This document shows, piece by piece, positions 1-7,208 of a stretch of DNA of 64,000 nucleotides. Location of the stretch: the NCBI GenBank assembly GCA_005889405.1, contig VBFY01000061.1:1-64000 (forward strand), read 5' to 3'. This DNA is from Chloroflexota bacterium. GTDB lineage: Bacteria; Chloroflexota; Limnocylindria; P2-11E. The translations under genes and the position numbers were made by a program. The first letter of the stretch is position 1, and every line of letters starts with the position of its first letter. Below the pieces are notes generated by a model that was given only the letters and a program-made list of their open reading frames with translations, ran no database searches and was not told the origin of the DNA.

Positions 1-46
1 ATCTTGCGCGTTGGATCCAGCTCTTCTTCGGATCGAGATAACGCGG

Positions 47-52
47 TAGAAT
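47..52 (+). promoter_or_regulatory. -10 box of the initiator tRNA promoter
   Basis: TAGAAT lies 6 bases before the mature 5' end of the initiator tRNA, with a weak TTCTTC at 24-29 (17-base spacer) as a possible -35. At this spacing transcription would begin at or next to the first tRNA nucleotide, leaving little or no 5' leader for RNase P. Confidence 0.55.
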
Positions 53-58
53 GGCTAT

Positions 59-130
<72 letters not shown>

Positions 131-133
131 CAT

Positions 134-157
134 GGACCCCGGAGACCGGGGCCTTTT
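134..157 (+). terminator. intrinsic terminator of the initiator tRNA
   Basis: The hairpin CCCCGG-AGA-CCGGGG, extended by GG/CC around a bulged A, runs directly into CCTTTT. It sits 3 bases after the tRNA and makes it a single-gene transcription unit. Confidence 0.8.
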
Positions 158-226
158 CCTATTTGGCTGGTGCTATTGCAACGACATCGCCTATTCGCTA
201 GATAGGACTCATGTGCGAAGAGTGCG

Positions 227-661
227 ATGCCCTACGCAGATCCTGACGAGCGGCGAGCTTACGGCCGCGAGTGGATGAAGCGCAATCCGGAGAAGGCGCG
301 TGCGGGCATGCAGCGCTGGCGGGCAGCGCACCCGGCGGAGCACCGCGCTCAAGGCCGCGCTCGCTACGCGCGACACACGGATCGGCTCAAAGCCCAGATT
401 GCGGCGTACCACCGCGCACATCCCGACATCGTCAGAGCGAAGCGCGAGAAGCACCGCGCGCTGCGTAAGGGCGCCATAGGTTTCTTCACCGCCGAGGAGT
501 GGCAGCAGCTTGTCATCGAGTACGACCACGCGTGCAACTATTGCGGCGTGATCGGACCACTCGAGCAGGATCATCGTGTTCCCCTTGCTCGAGGCGGTAC
601 GAATTGGATCGAGAACATCTTGCCGGCTTGCCGCCGCTGCAACGCCCGCAAGCCTTGCTGA
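227..661 (+). CDS. HNH endonuclease, 3' end frameshifted
   Basis: A 144-residue HNH nuclease. The first about 85 residues are basic and repetitive (DPDERRAYGREWMKRNPEKA and similar), which suggests DNA binding. The nuclease core follows: CNYC near residue 106, DH in EQDHRVPLARGGTN, and CRRC near residue 135, giving all four zinc cysteines. The frame stops at CNARKPC, but another frame continues to 711 with LLTEDEFRAR, matching the C-terminal tail of the related gene at 1388-1885. One missing G near 652 explains this. It is about 20 residues shorter than its paralog, but the catalytic core is intact. The start is an ATG; another ATG at 211 opens only an 11-codon frame. The target is unknown. 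Such free-standing HNH genes are common in phages and mobile DNA. Confidence 0.75.
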   Translation: MPYADPDERRAYGREWMKRNPEKARAGMQRWRAAHPAEHRAQGRARYARHTDRLKAQIAAYHRAHPDIVRAKREKHRALRKGAIGFFTAEEWQQLVIEYDHACNYCGVIGPLEQDHRVPLARGGTNWIENILPACRRCNARKPC

Positions 662-707
662 CGGAAGACGAGTTCCGTGCGCGCCTTGCCGCCGAGGGCC
701 ACGCGTT

Positions 708-1331
708 CTAGCGCCGTTGCGACTGACGCATCATGTAGTAGAAGAAACCGCCGATCAGGAACACTGGCAGAAGGCTCAAGAGGATCGAGCCGATCACTGA
801 GAACGTGGGGCTCTCCTGCTGGTAGTCGATGGTGATCTGCCGCGATGGGTTCGCGGTGTTGTAGTCGAAGAGCGCCTTCTGGAAGACCTCGTCGCGCTCC
901 GGCAGTGTCGTCTGATGTTTGTCCCCGTTGGCGAGCTCCAATACGGCCCGGTTCGCCCCGCTGAAGATCGTGACCTTCTTCACCTGGCCGGCGTTGACCT
1001 CCTGGATCGCCTGGGTGATCGTCACGGTCTGTATCGCCGGTGTCTGTGAGCGGTACGCGTAGAGCAGGGCGAGCCCCAGCACGACCAGCAGCAGAGTCAG
1101 CACGCCGTTCCGGAAAGCACTTGTCGGACGCGGGACGCCGGTCGCGGCCACCGCGATCTCGCCCGAATCGCGAAACCCCTTACAACGACACGGCGCGCCG
1201 CCGATCTCGCGATAGCAGGGACGATCGACGCCGGCGTCCGTGCGGGCCGCCCGATGCGCGCCGTCGCGGTCGTGCCAGGACCATACGTGACCGCACTCGG
1301 CGCAGATCGCGCGGGCATCGTTCACGGCCAC
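708..1331 (-). CDS. zinc-ribbon-like motif fused to an FtsH N-terminal region (no ATPase or protease)
   Basis: A 207-residue protein in two parts. Residues about 10-52 hold a cysteine/histidine cluster (CAECGHVWSWH, then C..., then CRC) that probably binds a metal. Residues about 72-207 copy the membrane region of FtsH: TM1 ([16 protein letters not shown]), the extracytoplasmic domain, then TM2, ending at MMRQSQRR just where the FtsH ATPase linker would start. It closely resembles the full ftsH at 3378-5342, with blocks such as [18 protein letters not shown] identical. It lies antisense between the two HNH genes. It could join FtsH hexamers or compete for FtsH partners (HflKC-type or SPFH proteins), or it could be a decaying duplicate. 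The open frame and in-frame fusion favour a real gene. Start GTG. Confidence 0.7.
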   Translation of the reverse strand: MAVNDARAICAECGHVWSWHDRDGAHRAARTDAGVDRPCYREIGGAPCRCKGFRDSGEIAVAATGVPRPTSAFRNGVLTLLLVVLGLALLYAYRSQTPAIQTVTITQAIQEVNAGQVKKVTIFSGANRAVLELANGDKHQTTLPERDEVFQKALFDYNTANPSRQITIDYQQESPTFSVIGSILLSLLPVFLIGGFFYYMMRQSQRR

Positions 1332-1375
1332 AAGATTACGTGCCCGGTCCTATTGCACCGGCGTGGGCTGTTTGC

Positions 1376-1381
1376 TAGATA
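1376..1381 (+). promoter_or_regulatory. -10 box of a leaderless HNH gene
   Basis: TAGATA lies 6 bases before the GTG at 1388. The surrounding decamer GCTAGATAGG (1374-1383) is repeated exactly at 197-206, in front of the other HNH gene. This suggests both genes moved or duplicated together with their promoter. Confidence 0.5.
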
Positions 1382-1387
1382 GGTCGC

Positions 1388-1885
1388 GTGGCGTACAAGG
1401 ATCCGGAACGGCAGCGTGCGTACGCACGCGAGTGGATGAAGCGCAATCCCGAGAAAGCGCGCGAGGCGGTACGTCGGTGGAGCAAGACGCACCCTGAACA
1501 GCGGCGCGCGGCGAAGCGACTCTATTACGCACGCCACCGCGAACAGCACACGCTAACCATGGCCGCATATCACAAGGCCCATCCGGAGGTTCTTCGAGCT
1601 AAGAGCAGCGCATATCGCGCGCGTGCTCGCGCAGCCGACGGGCGCTTCACGAGTGCTGAGTGGCGCGCCCTGGTCGACATTTATGACGGCAGGTGCGCGT
1701 ACCGCGGCGAGGCGGGACCTCTCCAGGTGGACCATCGAATCCCGCTGTCACGAGGAGGCACGAACGCGATCGACAACGTGCTCCCGGCGTGTCGGACGTG
1801 CAACACGCAGAAGGGCCAGATGACCGAGACCGAGTTTCGAGCGCGCCTCGATGCGGAGCGTCGCGCAGCTACGCCGATAGAATGA
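1388..1885 (+). CDS. HNH endonuclease paralog with one zinc cysteine lost
   Basis: A 165-residue HNH protein clearly related to the gene at 227: the same N-terminal repeats (WMKRNPEKA), the same spacing, and the catalytic stretch VDHRIPLSRGGTN. Its C-terminal tail is complete (TETEFRARLDAERR). The first zinc knuckle reads CAYRG instead of CxxC, so one of four structural cysteines is an arginine (codon cgc). CRTC near residue 137 is intact. Loss of one ligand could weaken folding of the beta-beta-alpha-metal unit. The gene ends on top of the promoter of the following tRNA. Start GTG; no ribosome binding site is seen and it is probably leaderless. Confidence 0.75.
   Translation: MAYKDPERQRAYAREWMKRNPEKAREAVRRWSKTHPEQRRAAKRLYYARHREQHTLTMAAYHKAHPEVLRAKSSAYRARARAADGRFTSAEWRALVDIYDGRCAYRGEAGPLQVDHRIPLSRGGTNAIDNVLPACRTCNTQKGQMTETEFRARLDAERRAATPIE
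1878..1883 (+). promoter_or_regulatory. -10 box of the CAU tRNA promoter
   Basis: TAGAAT, the same hexamer as before the initiator tRNA, lies 19 bases before the tRNA at 1903 and inside the last codons of the HNH gene. It predicts a 5' leader of about 12 bases. Confidence 0.5.
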
Positions 1886-1902
1886 TCATCGCGGGCGCAC
1901 GC

Positions 1903-1980
1903 GGCTGGGTAGCTCAGTTGGCCTAGAGCAGTCGACTCATAACCGACCGGTCGGCGGTTCGAATCCGCCCCCAGCCACCA
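1903..1980 (+). tRNA. tRNA with CAU anticodon, probably tRNA-Ile2 (or elongator Met)
   Basis: Acceptor GGCTGGG (1903-1909) pairs with CCCAGCC (1970-1976), followed by A and an encoded CCA. The anticodon loop is CTCATAA. The anticodon and variable region (CTCATAACCGACCGGTCG) looks more like bacillar tRNA-Ile2 than elongator tRNA-Met. The next base after CCA is the first base of tilS, whose enzyme modifies exactly tRNA-Ile2(CAU). Both facts point to Ile2, but the acceptor stem lacks the C4-G69/C5-G68 pairs used by E. coli TilS, so elongator Met remains possible. An A:C mismatch closes the anticodon stem. Confidence 0.9.
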
Positions 1981-3387
1981 GTGGCAATGGTTCTCCCGTC
2001 CACGATTCTCAGCTCCGTCCGTTCCTACGCGCGCGCCAACAAGATCCTCCGTCCCGGTCCGCTCGTCCTCGCGGTCTCCGGCGGCACCGACTCGACCGCG
2101 CTCGCGCTCCTCCTCGCGGAGCTGCGCGACGACGTCGGCCTCGTGCTTCACGTCGCGCACTTCGATCACCGCGCGCGTCCGCGCGCGGCCGCTGCGGACG
2201 CGGCGTTCGTCGCGGAGCTCGCCAACCATATCGGCGCCACGCTGCGTGTGGGTCGCGCGGACGCGCCGCCGAAGAACGAGGACGATGCGCGCAACGCCCG
2301 CTACGCGTTCCTGCGACGTGTCGCGCGCGACCTCGGCGCGACGGCGATCGCCACGGGCCACACGCGGGACGATCAGGCCGAGACCGTCCTGCTCCACCTC
2401 GCACGCGGAAGTGGACTCGCGGGACTTGCGGCCATGCGACCCGAACGCGACGGCATCGTCCGTCCGCTTCTCACGCTGGGTCGCAGCGACACGTCCGCCG
2501 TTTGCGCCGCGGCAAGGATCACCCCGCGCGACGACCCGACGAATCGCTCCCTGCGATTTGCCCGGAATCGCATCCGGCACCGCGTCCTGCCGGAGCTCGC
2601 GAAGCTCAATCCGGATATCACGAGCGCGATCGCGCGGCTGGCCGAGGCCGCGGCGGCGGTCGCGGACATCTCCTCGGATCACGCGGCCGTCACGCTCGGG
2701 GCCGCGGTGAGTCAAGACGCCGTCGTTCTGGACCGCCTGCCGCCCCGCGGGGAGGCCCGCGCCGCCGCGCTCGCCCTCTGGTGGCAGCAGCGCACGGGTC
2801 AGGGGCTCGCGGCACGCCAGCGAGCCGCGCTCACGCAGCTTGCGGCGTCGACCGATGGCTCGCGATCCCTCGACCTGCCCGGCGGGCGAGCGCTTCGCGA
2901 ATACAAGACGCTACGGATCGCCCCGCGGGAAGAGGGGTCGGTTGCGGCGGGTAAGAAGACGCTAAGAAACGGGCCGATCACGCTCGAACGCGGGACGACC
3001 GCGGACTGGCATGGATGGCGCTTCGCGTTTGTTGTGGGTTTGGACGGCGGTTCGCAGGTCGCACTCTTAGGCGCAGAGCGAGTGATCATTCGCGGACGCC
3101 GACCGGGAGACCGAATCAACGGCCCGCGAGGTGCAAAGGTCCAGGACGTGTTCACCGACGCGAAGGTCCCCGCGGGCGAGCGCGACGGGTGGCCGCTGGT
3201 CACCGTTGCCGCAAAGGTCGTTTGGATCCCTGGGATCACGCCACCCCCGCGCACCGGGCGATCGGCCCTCCGAGCGCTCCGAATGGGGGAGGACTCTCAA
3301 GGAATGACCCTTGGTAACCGCCAGCAGGTAGCATCGTTAAGAGAAGAGCGCCCACGGGGCACAGAGAGAGGCCGGCCACGAACCTAG
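1981..3387 (+). CDS. tilS: tRNA(Ile)-lysidine synthase
   Basis: Attaches lysine to C34 of tRNA-Ile2(CAU) with ATP, so that the tRNA reads AUA and is charged with isoleucine. The 468-residue protein has the PP-loop ATP site SGGTDS (33-38), the conserved GHTRDDQAET (126-135), and a C-terminal tRNA-binding domain near residues 370-405 (GDRIN, VQDVFTDAKVP). The length is normal for the long form. The GTG start follows directly on the CCA of the CAU tRNA; an ATG two codons later is an alternative. The 3' end overlaps the probable true start of ftsH; tilS-ftsH is a widespread gene pair. Confidence 0.95.
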   Translation: MAMVLPSTILSSVRSYARANKILRPGPLVLAVSGGTDSTALALLLAELRDDVGLVLHVAHFDHRARPRAAAADAAFVAELANHIGATLRVGRADAPPKNEDDARNARYAFLRRVARDLGATAIATGHTRDDQAETVLLHLARGSGLAGLAAMRPERDGIVRPLLTLGRSDTSAVCAAARITPRDDPTNRSLRFARNRIRHRVLPELAKLNPDITSAIARLAEAAAAVADISSDHAAVTLGAAVSQDAVVLDRLPPRGEARAAALALWWQQRTGQGLAARQRAALTQLAASTDGSRSLDLPGGRALREYKTLRIAPREEGSVAAGKKTLRNGPITLERGTTADWHGWRFAFVVGLDGGSQVALLGAERVIIRGRRPGDRINGPRGAKVQDVFTDAKVPAGERDGWPLVTVAAKVVWIPGITPPPRTGRSALRALRMGEDSQGMTLGNRQQVASLREERPRGTERGRPRT

Positions 3388-5342
3388 ACAACCGCATCTT
3401 CAAGAACGGCATCCTGACCCTGCTTCTGGTCGTCATGGGGCTGGCGCTGCTTTACGCATACCGCTCGCAGACGCCCTCCGTGCAGACGATCGAGATCACC
3501 AAGGCGATCCAGGAGATCCAGTCGGGTCAGGTCAAGAAGGTCACCATCATCACCGGTTCGAACAGGGCCACGATCGAGCTGATCGCGACGGGTGACAAGC
3601 AGCAGACCAACCTGCCGGACAAGGACGAGGTCTTCCAGAAAGCGCTCTTCGACTACAACACCGCCAACCCGTCGCGGCAGATCACGATCGACTATCAGCA
3701 GGAGAGCGCCACGTTCTCGGTGATCGGCTCGATCTTCCTGAGCCTGTTGCCAGTGGTGCTGATCGGCGGCTTCTTCTTCTACATGATGCGGCAGGCCCAG
3801 GGCACGAATAACCAGGCCCTTTCCTTCGGAAAGAGCCGCGCCCGCATGTTCATCGGCAACAAGCCGACGGTCACTTTCGAGGACGTCGCCGGCGTCGAGG
3901 AGGCGAAGCAGGAGCTCACGGAGGTGGTCGAGTTCCTCAAGTACCCGGAGAAGTTCTCGAGCCTCGGCGCGCGCATCCCGCGCGGCGTGCTACTCGTCGG
4001 ACCGCCCGGCACCGGCAAGACGATGCTCGCGCGCGCCGTCGCCGGCGAAGCGGGCGTGCCGTTCTTCTCGATCTCCGGCTCTGAGTTCGTCGAGATGTTC
4101 GTCGGCGTGGGCGCGTCGCGCGTGCGCGACCTGTTCGATCAGGCGAAGCGCAACGCCCCGTGCATCGTGTTCATCGACGAGATCGACGCGGTCGGTCGCC
4201 AACGCGGCGCCGGCCTCGGCGGGTCACACGACGAGCGCGAGCAGACCCTGAACCAGATCCTGGTGGAGATGGATGGCTTCGACACCGGCACGAACGTCAT
4301 CGTGGTCGCCGCAACGAACCGTCCAGACGTTCTCGACCCGGCCCTCCTCCGGCCCGGCCGCTTCGACCGGCAGGTCGTGCTCGACCGCCCCGACATCAAG
4401 GGCCGTCGCGCGATCCTCGACGTGCATGTTCGCGGCAAGCCGCTCGACAAGAACGTGGAGCTGCTCCGCGTCGCGCAGATCTCGCCCGGCTTTTCCGGCG
4501 CGGACCTCGCCAACGTCGTCAACGAGGCGGCGATCCTCGCCGCGCGCCGCAACAAGAAGACGATCGGTCAGATCGACTTCGAAGAGGCGCTCGAGAAGGT
4601 CGCCCTTGGTCCCGAGCGCCGTTCGCGCGTCATCACCGAGAAGGAGAAGTGGATCGTGGCCTACCACGAGGCCGGCCACGCACTCTGCTTCAAGCTACTC
4701 AAGCACACCAACCCGGTGCACAAGATCTCGATCGTCGCTCGCGGCATGGCCATGGGCGTGACGTGGTCGCTCCCCCAGGAGGACCGCTACATGCGGACCA
4801 AGCGCGAGTTCGAGGACGACATCGCCGCGGCGCTCGGGGGCTGGGTCGCCGAGCAGCTGCACCTGGGCGGCGACGCCACGACCGGTGCGAGCAATGACAT
4901 CGAGAAGGCGTCCCAGATGGCGCGGCAGATGGTCACGAAGTTCGGCATGAGCGAGAAGCTCGGCCCGCTCCAGTACGGCCGGAGCGACGAGCTCATCTTC
5001 CTCGGTCGTCAGATCCAGGAAGAGCGCAACTATTCGGAAGAGATCGCCAAGGTCATCGACGCCGAAGTCCACGACATCGTCGAGCGCGCGCGTCAGCGTG
5101 CGTACGAGGTGCTCACGCAGAACCGAGACAAGCTCGACCTCGTCGTGCAGAAGCTCATCGCGCAGGAGTCGCTCGAGGCCGCCGAGTTCGACGCCCTCTT
5201 CGACGAGCCAGGTGAGGGCACGCCCATCGCGGCGGTGACCGGTGGTCCCGACATCGCACCGCCTGGAGCACCCGCAGGCGAGCCAGAGCGCGAGAAGGCT
5301 AAGAAGGCCAAGGGTCCAGCGACCGCACCGACGCCGGCTTAG
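3378..5342 (+). CDS. ftsH: ATP-dependent zinc metalloprotease FtsH
   Basis: Membrane-anchored AAA protease that unfolds and degrades membrane and short-lived cytosolic proteins. Counting from the ATG at 3435: Walker A GPPGTGKT (189-196), Walker B and IVFIDEIDA (244-252), arginine-finger region (RPGRFDRQV), zinc site HEAGH (411-415) and the third ligand near D488. The first ATG/GTG/TTG in frame (3435) falls inside TM1 and would leave only about nine hydrophobic residues. The frame is open upstream to 3318 and encodes [18 protein letters not shown], the usual FtsH start region. An AGAGAGAGG lies 7 bases before ACG at 3378, which I take as the likely start (perhaps ATG in reality). The C-terminal tail is rich in Pro, Ala and Lys. 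Confidence 0.95.
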   Translation, partial: TNLDNRIFKNGILTLLLVVMGLALLYAYRSQTPSVQTIEITKAIQEIQSGQVKKVTIITGSNRATIELIATGDKQQTNLPDKDEVFQKALFDYNTANPSRQITIDYQQESATFSVIGSIFLSLLPVVLIGGFFFYMMRQAQGTNNQALSFGKSRARMFIGNKPTVTFEDVAGVEEAKQELTEVVEFLKYPEKFSSLGARIPRGVLLVGPPGTGKTMLARAVAGEAGVPFFSISGSEFVEMFVGVGASRVRDLFDQAKRNAPCIVFIDEIDAVGRQRGAGLGGSHDEREQTLNQILVEMDGFDTGTNVIVVAATNRPDVLDPALLRPGRFDRQVVLDRPDIKGRRAILDVHVRGKPLDKNVELLRVAQISPGFSGADLANVVNEAAILAARRNKKTIGQIDFEEALEKVALGPERRSRVITEKEKWIVAYHEAGHALCFKLLKHTNPVHKISIVARGMAMGVTWSLPQEDRYMRTKREFEDDIAAALGGWVAEQLHLGGDATTGASNDIEKASQMARQMVTKFGMSEKLGPLQYGRSDELIFLGRQIQEERNYSEEIAKVIDAEVHDIVERARQRAYEVLTQNRDKLDLVVQKLIAQESLEAAEFDALFDEPGEGTPIAAVTGGPDIAPPGAPAGEPEREKAKKAKGPATAPTPA

Positions 5343-5416
5343 CCCACTCGTAACGTTCAGGCAACAAGCTCGGGTCACAGGCGTGCGGCACGCTGCTTGC
5401 TTAGCCATGTGGCGCA

Positions 5417-5563
5417 GTGAGTGCCTTGATCGCCAACACACGGGAACGCATCACACGTAGCGAGCGTCTGCGCGTTACCGCGCTCGCATGCTTCAGCGGC
5501 ATTCTCGGAGTGGTGTTCATCGCGCTGCTCATCGCGGACGAGGCGCACGCCGCGGGGTTCTAA
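5417..5563 (+). CDS. small single-pass membrane protein, unknown
   Basis: A 48-codon frame from GTG to TAA in the gap between ftsH and the next gene. It has a charged N-terminus (NTRERITRSERLR), one predicted membrane helix (FSGILGVVFIALLIA) and a short acidic tail. No clear ribosome binding site is present, and I do not recognise the family. The helix and charge pattern support it. The rest of the ftsH-thpR gap (5343-5416) holds only a small GCGTGCGGCACGC hairpin. Confidence 0.35.
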   Translation: MSALIANTRERITRSERLRVTALACFSGILGVVFIALLIADEAHAAGF

Positions 5564-5572
5564 CCTTCGCGG

Positions 5573-6142
5573 ATACGGCTCTTCGTCGCGCTCCCACTTC
5601 CCACCGAGATCGCCGAGGCGGCGTTCCGCTGCGCCCCTGACCTCCCCGCGCTTCGCCGTGTGAAGCCGGAGCTGATGCACGTGACGCTGGCGTTCATCGG
5701 GCGAATGCCGGACGAGGGGCTTGCGGGCGTGTCCGGCGCGGTCGAGGCCGCGGCCGCCGGTGTGAACGCCTTCGATATCGAGCTCGATCATTCGGGCCGC
5801 TTTCCGCCCACCGGCCGGCCGCGCGTGGTGTGGCTAGGGATCGGCGCCGGCGCGCCGAGCGTGCTGACGCTGGGCGAGCGTGTGCGGTCCGAGCTCGCGC
5901 GGCGCGAGATCGCCTTCGATGCCAAGCCCCTCCGAGCGCACGTCACCCTCGGGCGCGTCCGGGAGGACGTCACGCTGGTGGACGCGCGCGCGATCGCGGC
6001 CGGCGTCGAAGCGATGCGCGTCCCGCATCTCCGCTTCCGCGCGGATGCTGTGGTCGTCTTCGAAAGCGTCCTGTCGCCGCGCGGCCCGCGCTACACGGCG
6101 CGCGCGAGTCCCCCGCTGCGGGTCGGAGGCGCGTCCGCCTAG
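5573..6142 (+). CDS. thpR: RNA 2',3'-cyclic phosphodiesterase (2'-5' RNA ligase family)
   Basis: 2H phosphoesterase family; opens 2',3'-cyclic phosphate ends of RNA and in vitro joins tRNA halves. Both HxT motifs are present: HVTLAF (about residue 36 of the long form) and HVTLGR (about residue 123). The first standard start is GTG 5660, but that removes the opening beta strand. The frame upstream reads RLFVALPLPTEIAEA, which is how family members begin right after their Met. The codon in the Met position is ATA (5573). From there the protein has 189 residues, the usual family length. So either ATA is the start or one base differs from ATG. Confidence 0.85.
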   Translation: MRLFVALPLPTEIAEAAFRCAPDLPALRRVKPELMHVTLAFIGRMPDEGLAGVSGAVEAAAAGVNAFDIELDHSGRFPPTGRPRVVWLGIGAGAPSVLTLGERVRSELARREIAFDAKPLRAHVTLGRVREDVTLVDARAIAAGVEAMRVPHLRFRADAVVVFESVLSPRGPRYTARASPPLRVGGASA

Positions 6143-6210
6143 CTTTCGTCGCCACGCGTGCTGGGATGTAGCCAGGCTGCACGCATTTCATCGTCTTCGC
6201 TGGCCGAGCG

Positions 6211-6239
6211 CCATTTCCGAGGACTAGCCTCGGAAATGG
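6211..6239 (+). repeat. perfect 12-base inverted repeat next to a start codon
   Basis: Arms CCATTTCCGAGG (6211-6222) and CCTCGGAAATGG (6228-6239) around ACTAG, with no mismatch. The right arm ends one base before the ATG of the ATP-grasp gene, and the palindrome contains a -10-like TAGCCT (6225-6230). It fits an operator over the promoter, or an RNA hairpin that hides the start. No T tract follows, so a terminator is less likely. Confidence 0.75.
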
Positions 6240-7208
6240 ATGCGACCGATCGCGATCCTGTACGAGAACGAGGCCTGGATGGCGCCCGTGTTCGCCGCGC
6301 TCGATCGCGTTGGCGCGCCGTACGAGCGCGTCTTCGCGAACGATCTCAGCTTCGACCCCGCCGGGCCCGCGCCGGATTGGTCGCTCGCCGTGAACAAGGT
6401 CTCGCCGTCGTCGTACCTCCGCGGTCACGCGCGGAGCATCGCGGTCGTGCGTGAGCTCCTGCCGCTGCTCGAGGAGCGCGGCGTGGCGGTGGTCAACGGC
6501 AGCCGCGCGTTCGCGCTCGAGACTTCCAAGGCGCGCCAGCTGCTCCTGTTGAGGCAACTCGGCATCCGAGCGCCCGCGGCGCGCGTGGTCACCGACGCGG
6601 CACAGGTGCCAGGCGCCGCCCGCGAGCTGCGCTTCCCGGTGATCGTGAAACCCAACATCGGCGGATCGGGCGCGCACATACGCCGCTTCGATTCTCCCGA
6701 GGCGCTCGCGGCCGACGCGACCGAGCTCGATCTCGGTCCCGATGGGACGGGGTTGGTGCAGGAGTTCCTCGAGAGCGAGGACGGCACGAGCCGCCGAGTG
6801 GAATTCCTGGGTGGCGAATACCTCTACGCGCTCCGAATCGCAAATAGCCCCGGGGGGGACTTCAACCTCTGCCCCGCGGACATCTGCCAGGTGGACGCGA
6901 GCAACGAGTTCGACAACTGCGTCGTCGACGCCTCCGCAAAGAAGCAGCTGCGCATCGACGCGTTCGACGCGCCCCGACAGATCGTGGATGACGTTCTCCG
7001 CATCGCTCGTCTCGGCGGGCTCGATGTCGGCGGCGTCGAATACCTCGTCGCCGCACGCGACGGCCTGCCCTACGTATACGACATCAACGCGCTGTCGAAC
7101 TTCGTCACCGACGCACCCGCGCTGGTCGGCTTCGATCCGCACGCCCGGTTCGCCGAGTGGCTCGTGGAGCGCGCCCGCGCAGGGAAACGCGAGACGGTTC
7201 TCGCATGA
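6240..7208 (+). CDS. ATP-grasp ligase, RimK-like
   Basis: A 322-residue ATP-grasp enzyme; this fold joins a carboxylate to an amine or thiol through an acyl phosphate. The N-terminal pre-ATP-grasp domain (1-90) is followed by the ATP-binding core: FPVIVKPNIGGSGAHIRRF near 134-152, VQEFLESEDG near 175, and the metal-binding end VGGVEYL...YVYDINALSNF near 265-290. This resembles RimK/glutathione-synthetase-type ligases; the substrate cannot be told. The ATG overlaps the edge of a perfect palindrome, which suggests regulation. The stop overlaps the next gene (ATGA), so the two are probably co-translated. Confidence 0.75.
   Translation: MRPIAILYENEAWMAPVFAALDRVGAPYERVFANDLSFDPAGPAPDWSLAVNKVSPSSYLRGHARSIAVVRELLPLLEERGVAVVNGSRAFALETSKARQLLLLRQLGIRAPAARVVTDAAQVPGAARELRFPVIVKPNIGGSGAHIRRFDSPEALAADATELDLGPDGTGLVQEFLESEDGTSRRVEFLGGEYLYALRIANSPGGDFNLCPADICQVDASNEFDNCVVDASAKKQLRIDAFDAPRQIVDDVLRIARLGGLDVGGVEYLVAARDGLPYVYDINALSNFVTDAPALVGFDPHARFAEWLVERARAGKRETVLA

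Noticed and set aside
211-246. 11-codon leaderless frame before the first HNH gene
   Set aside because: Too short and not shared with the paralog, whose -10 leads directly to the main start.
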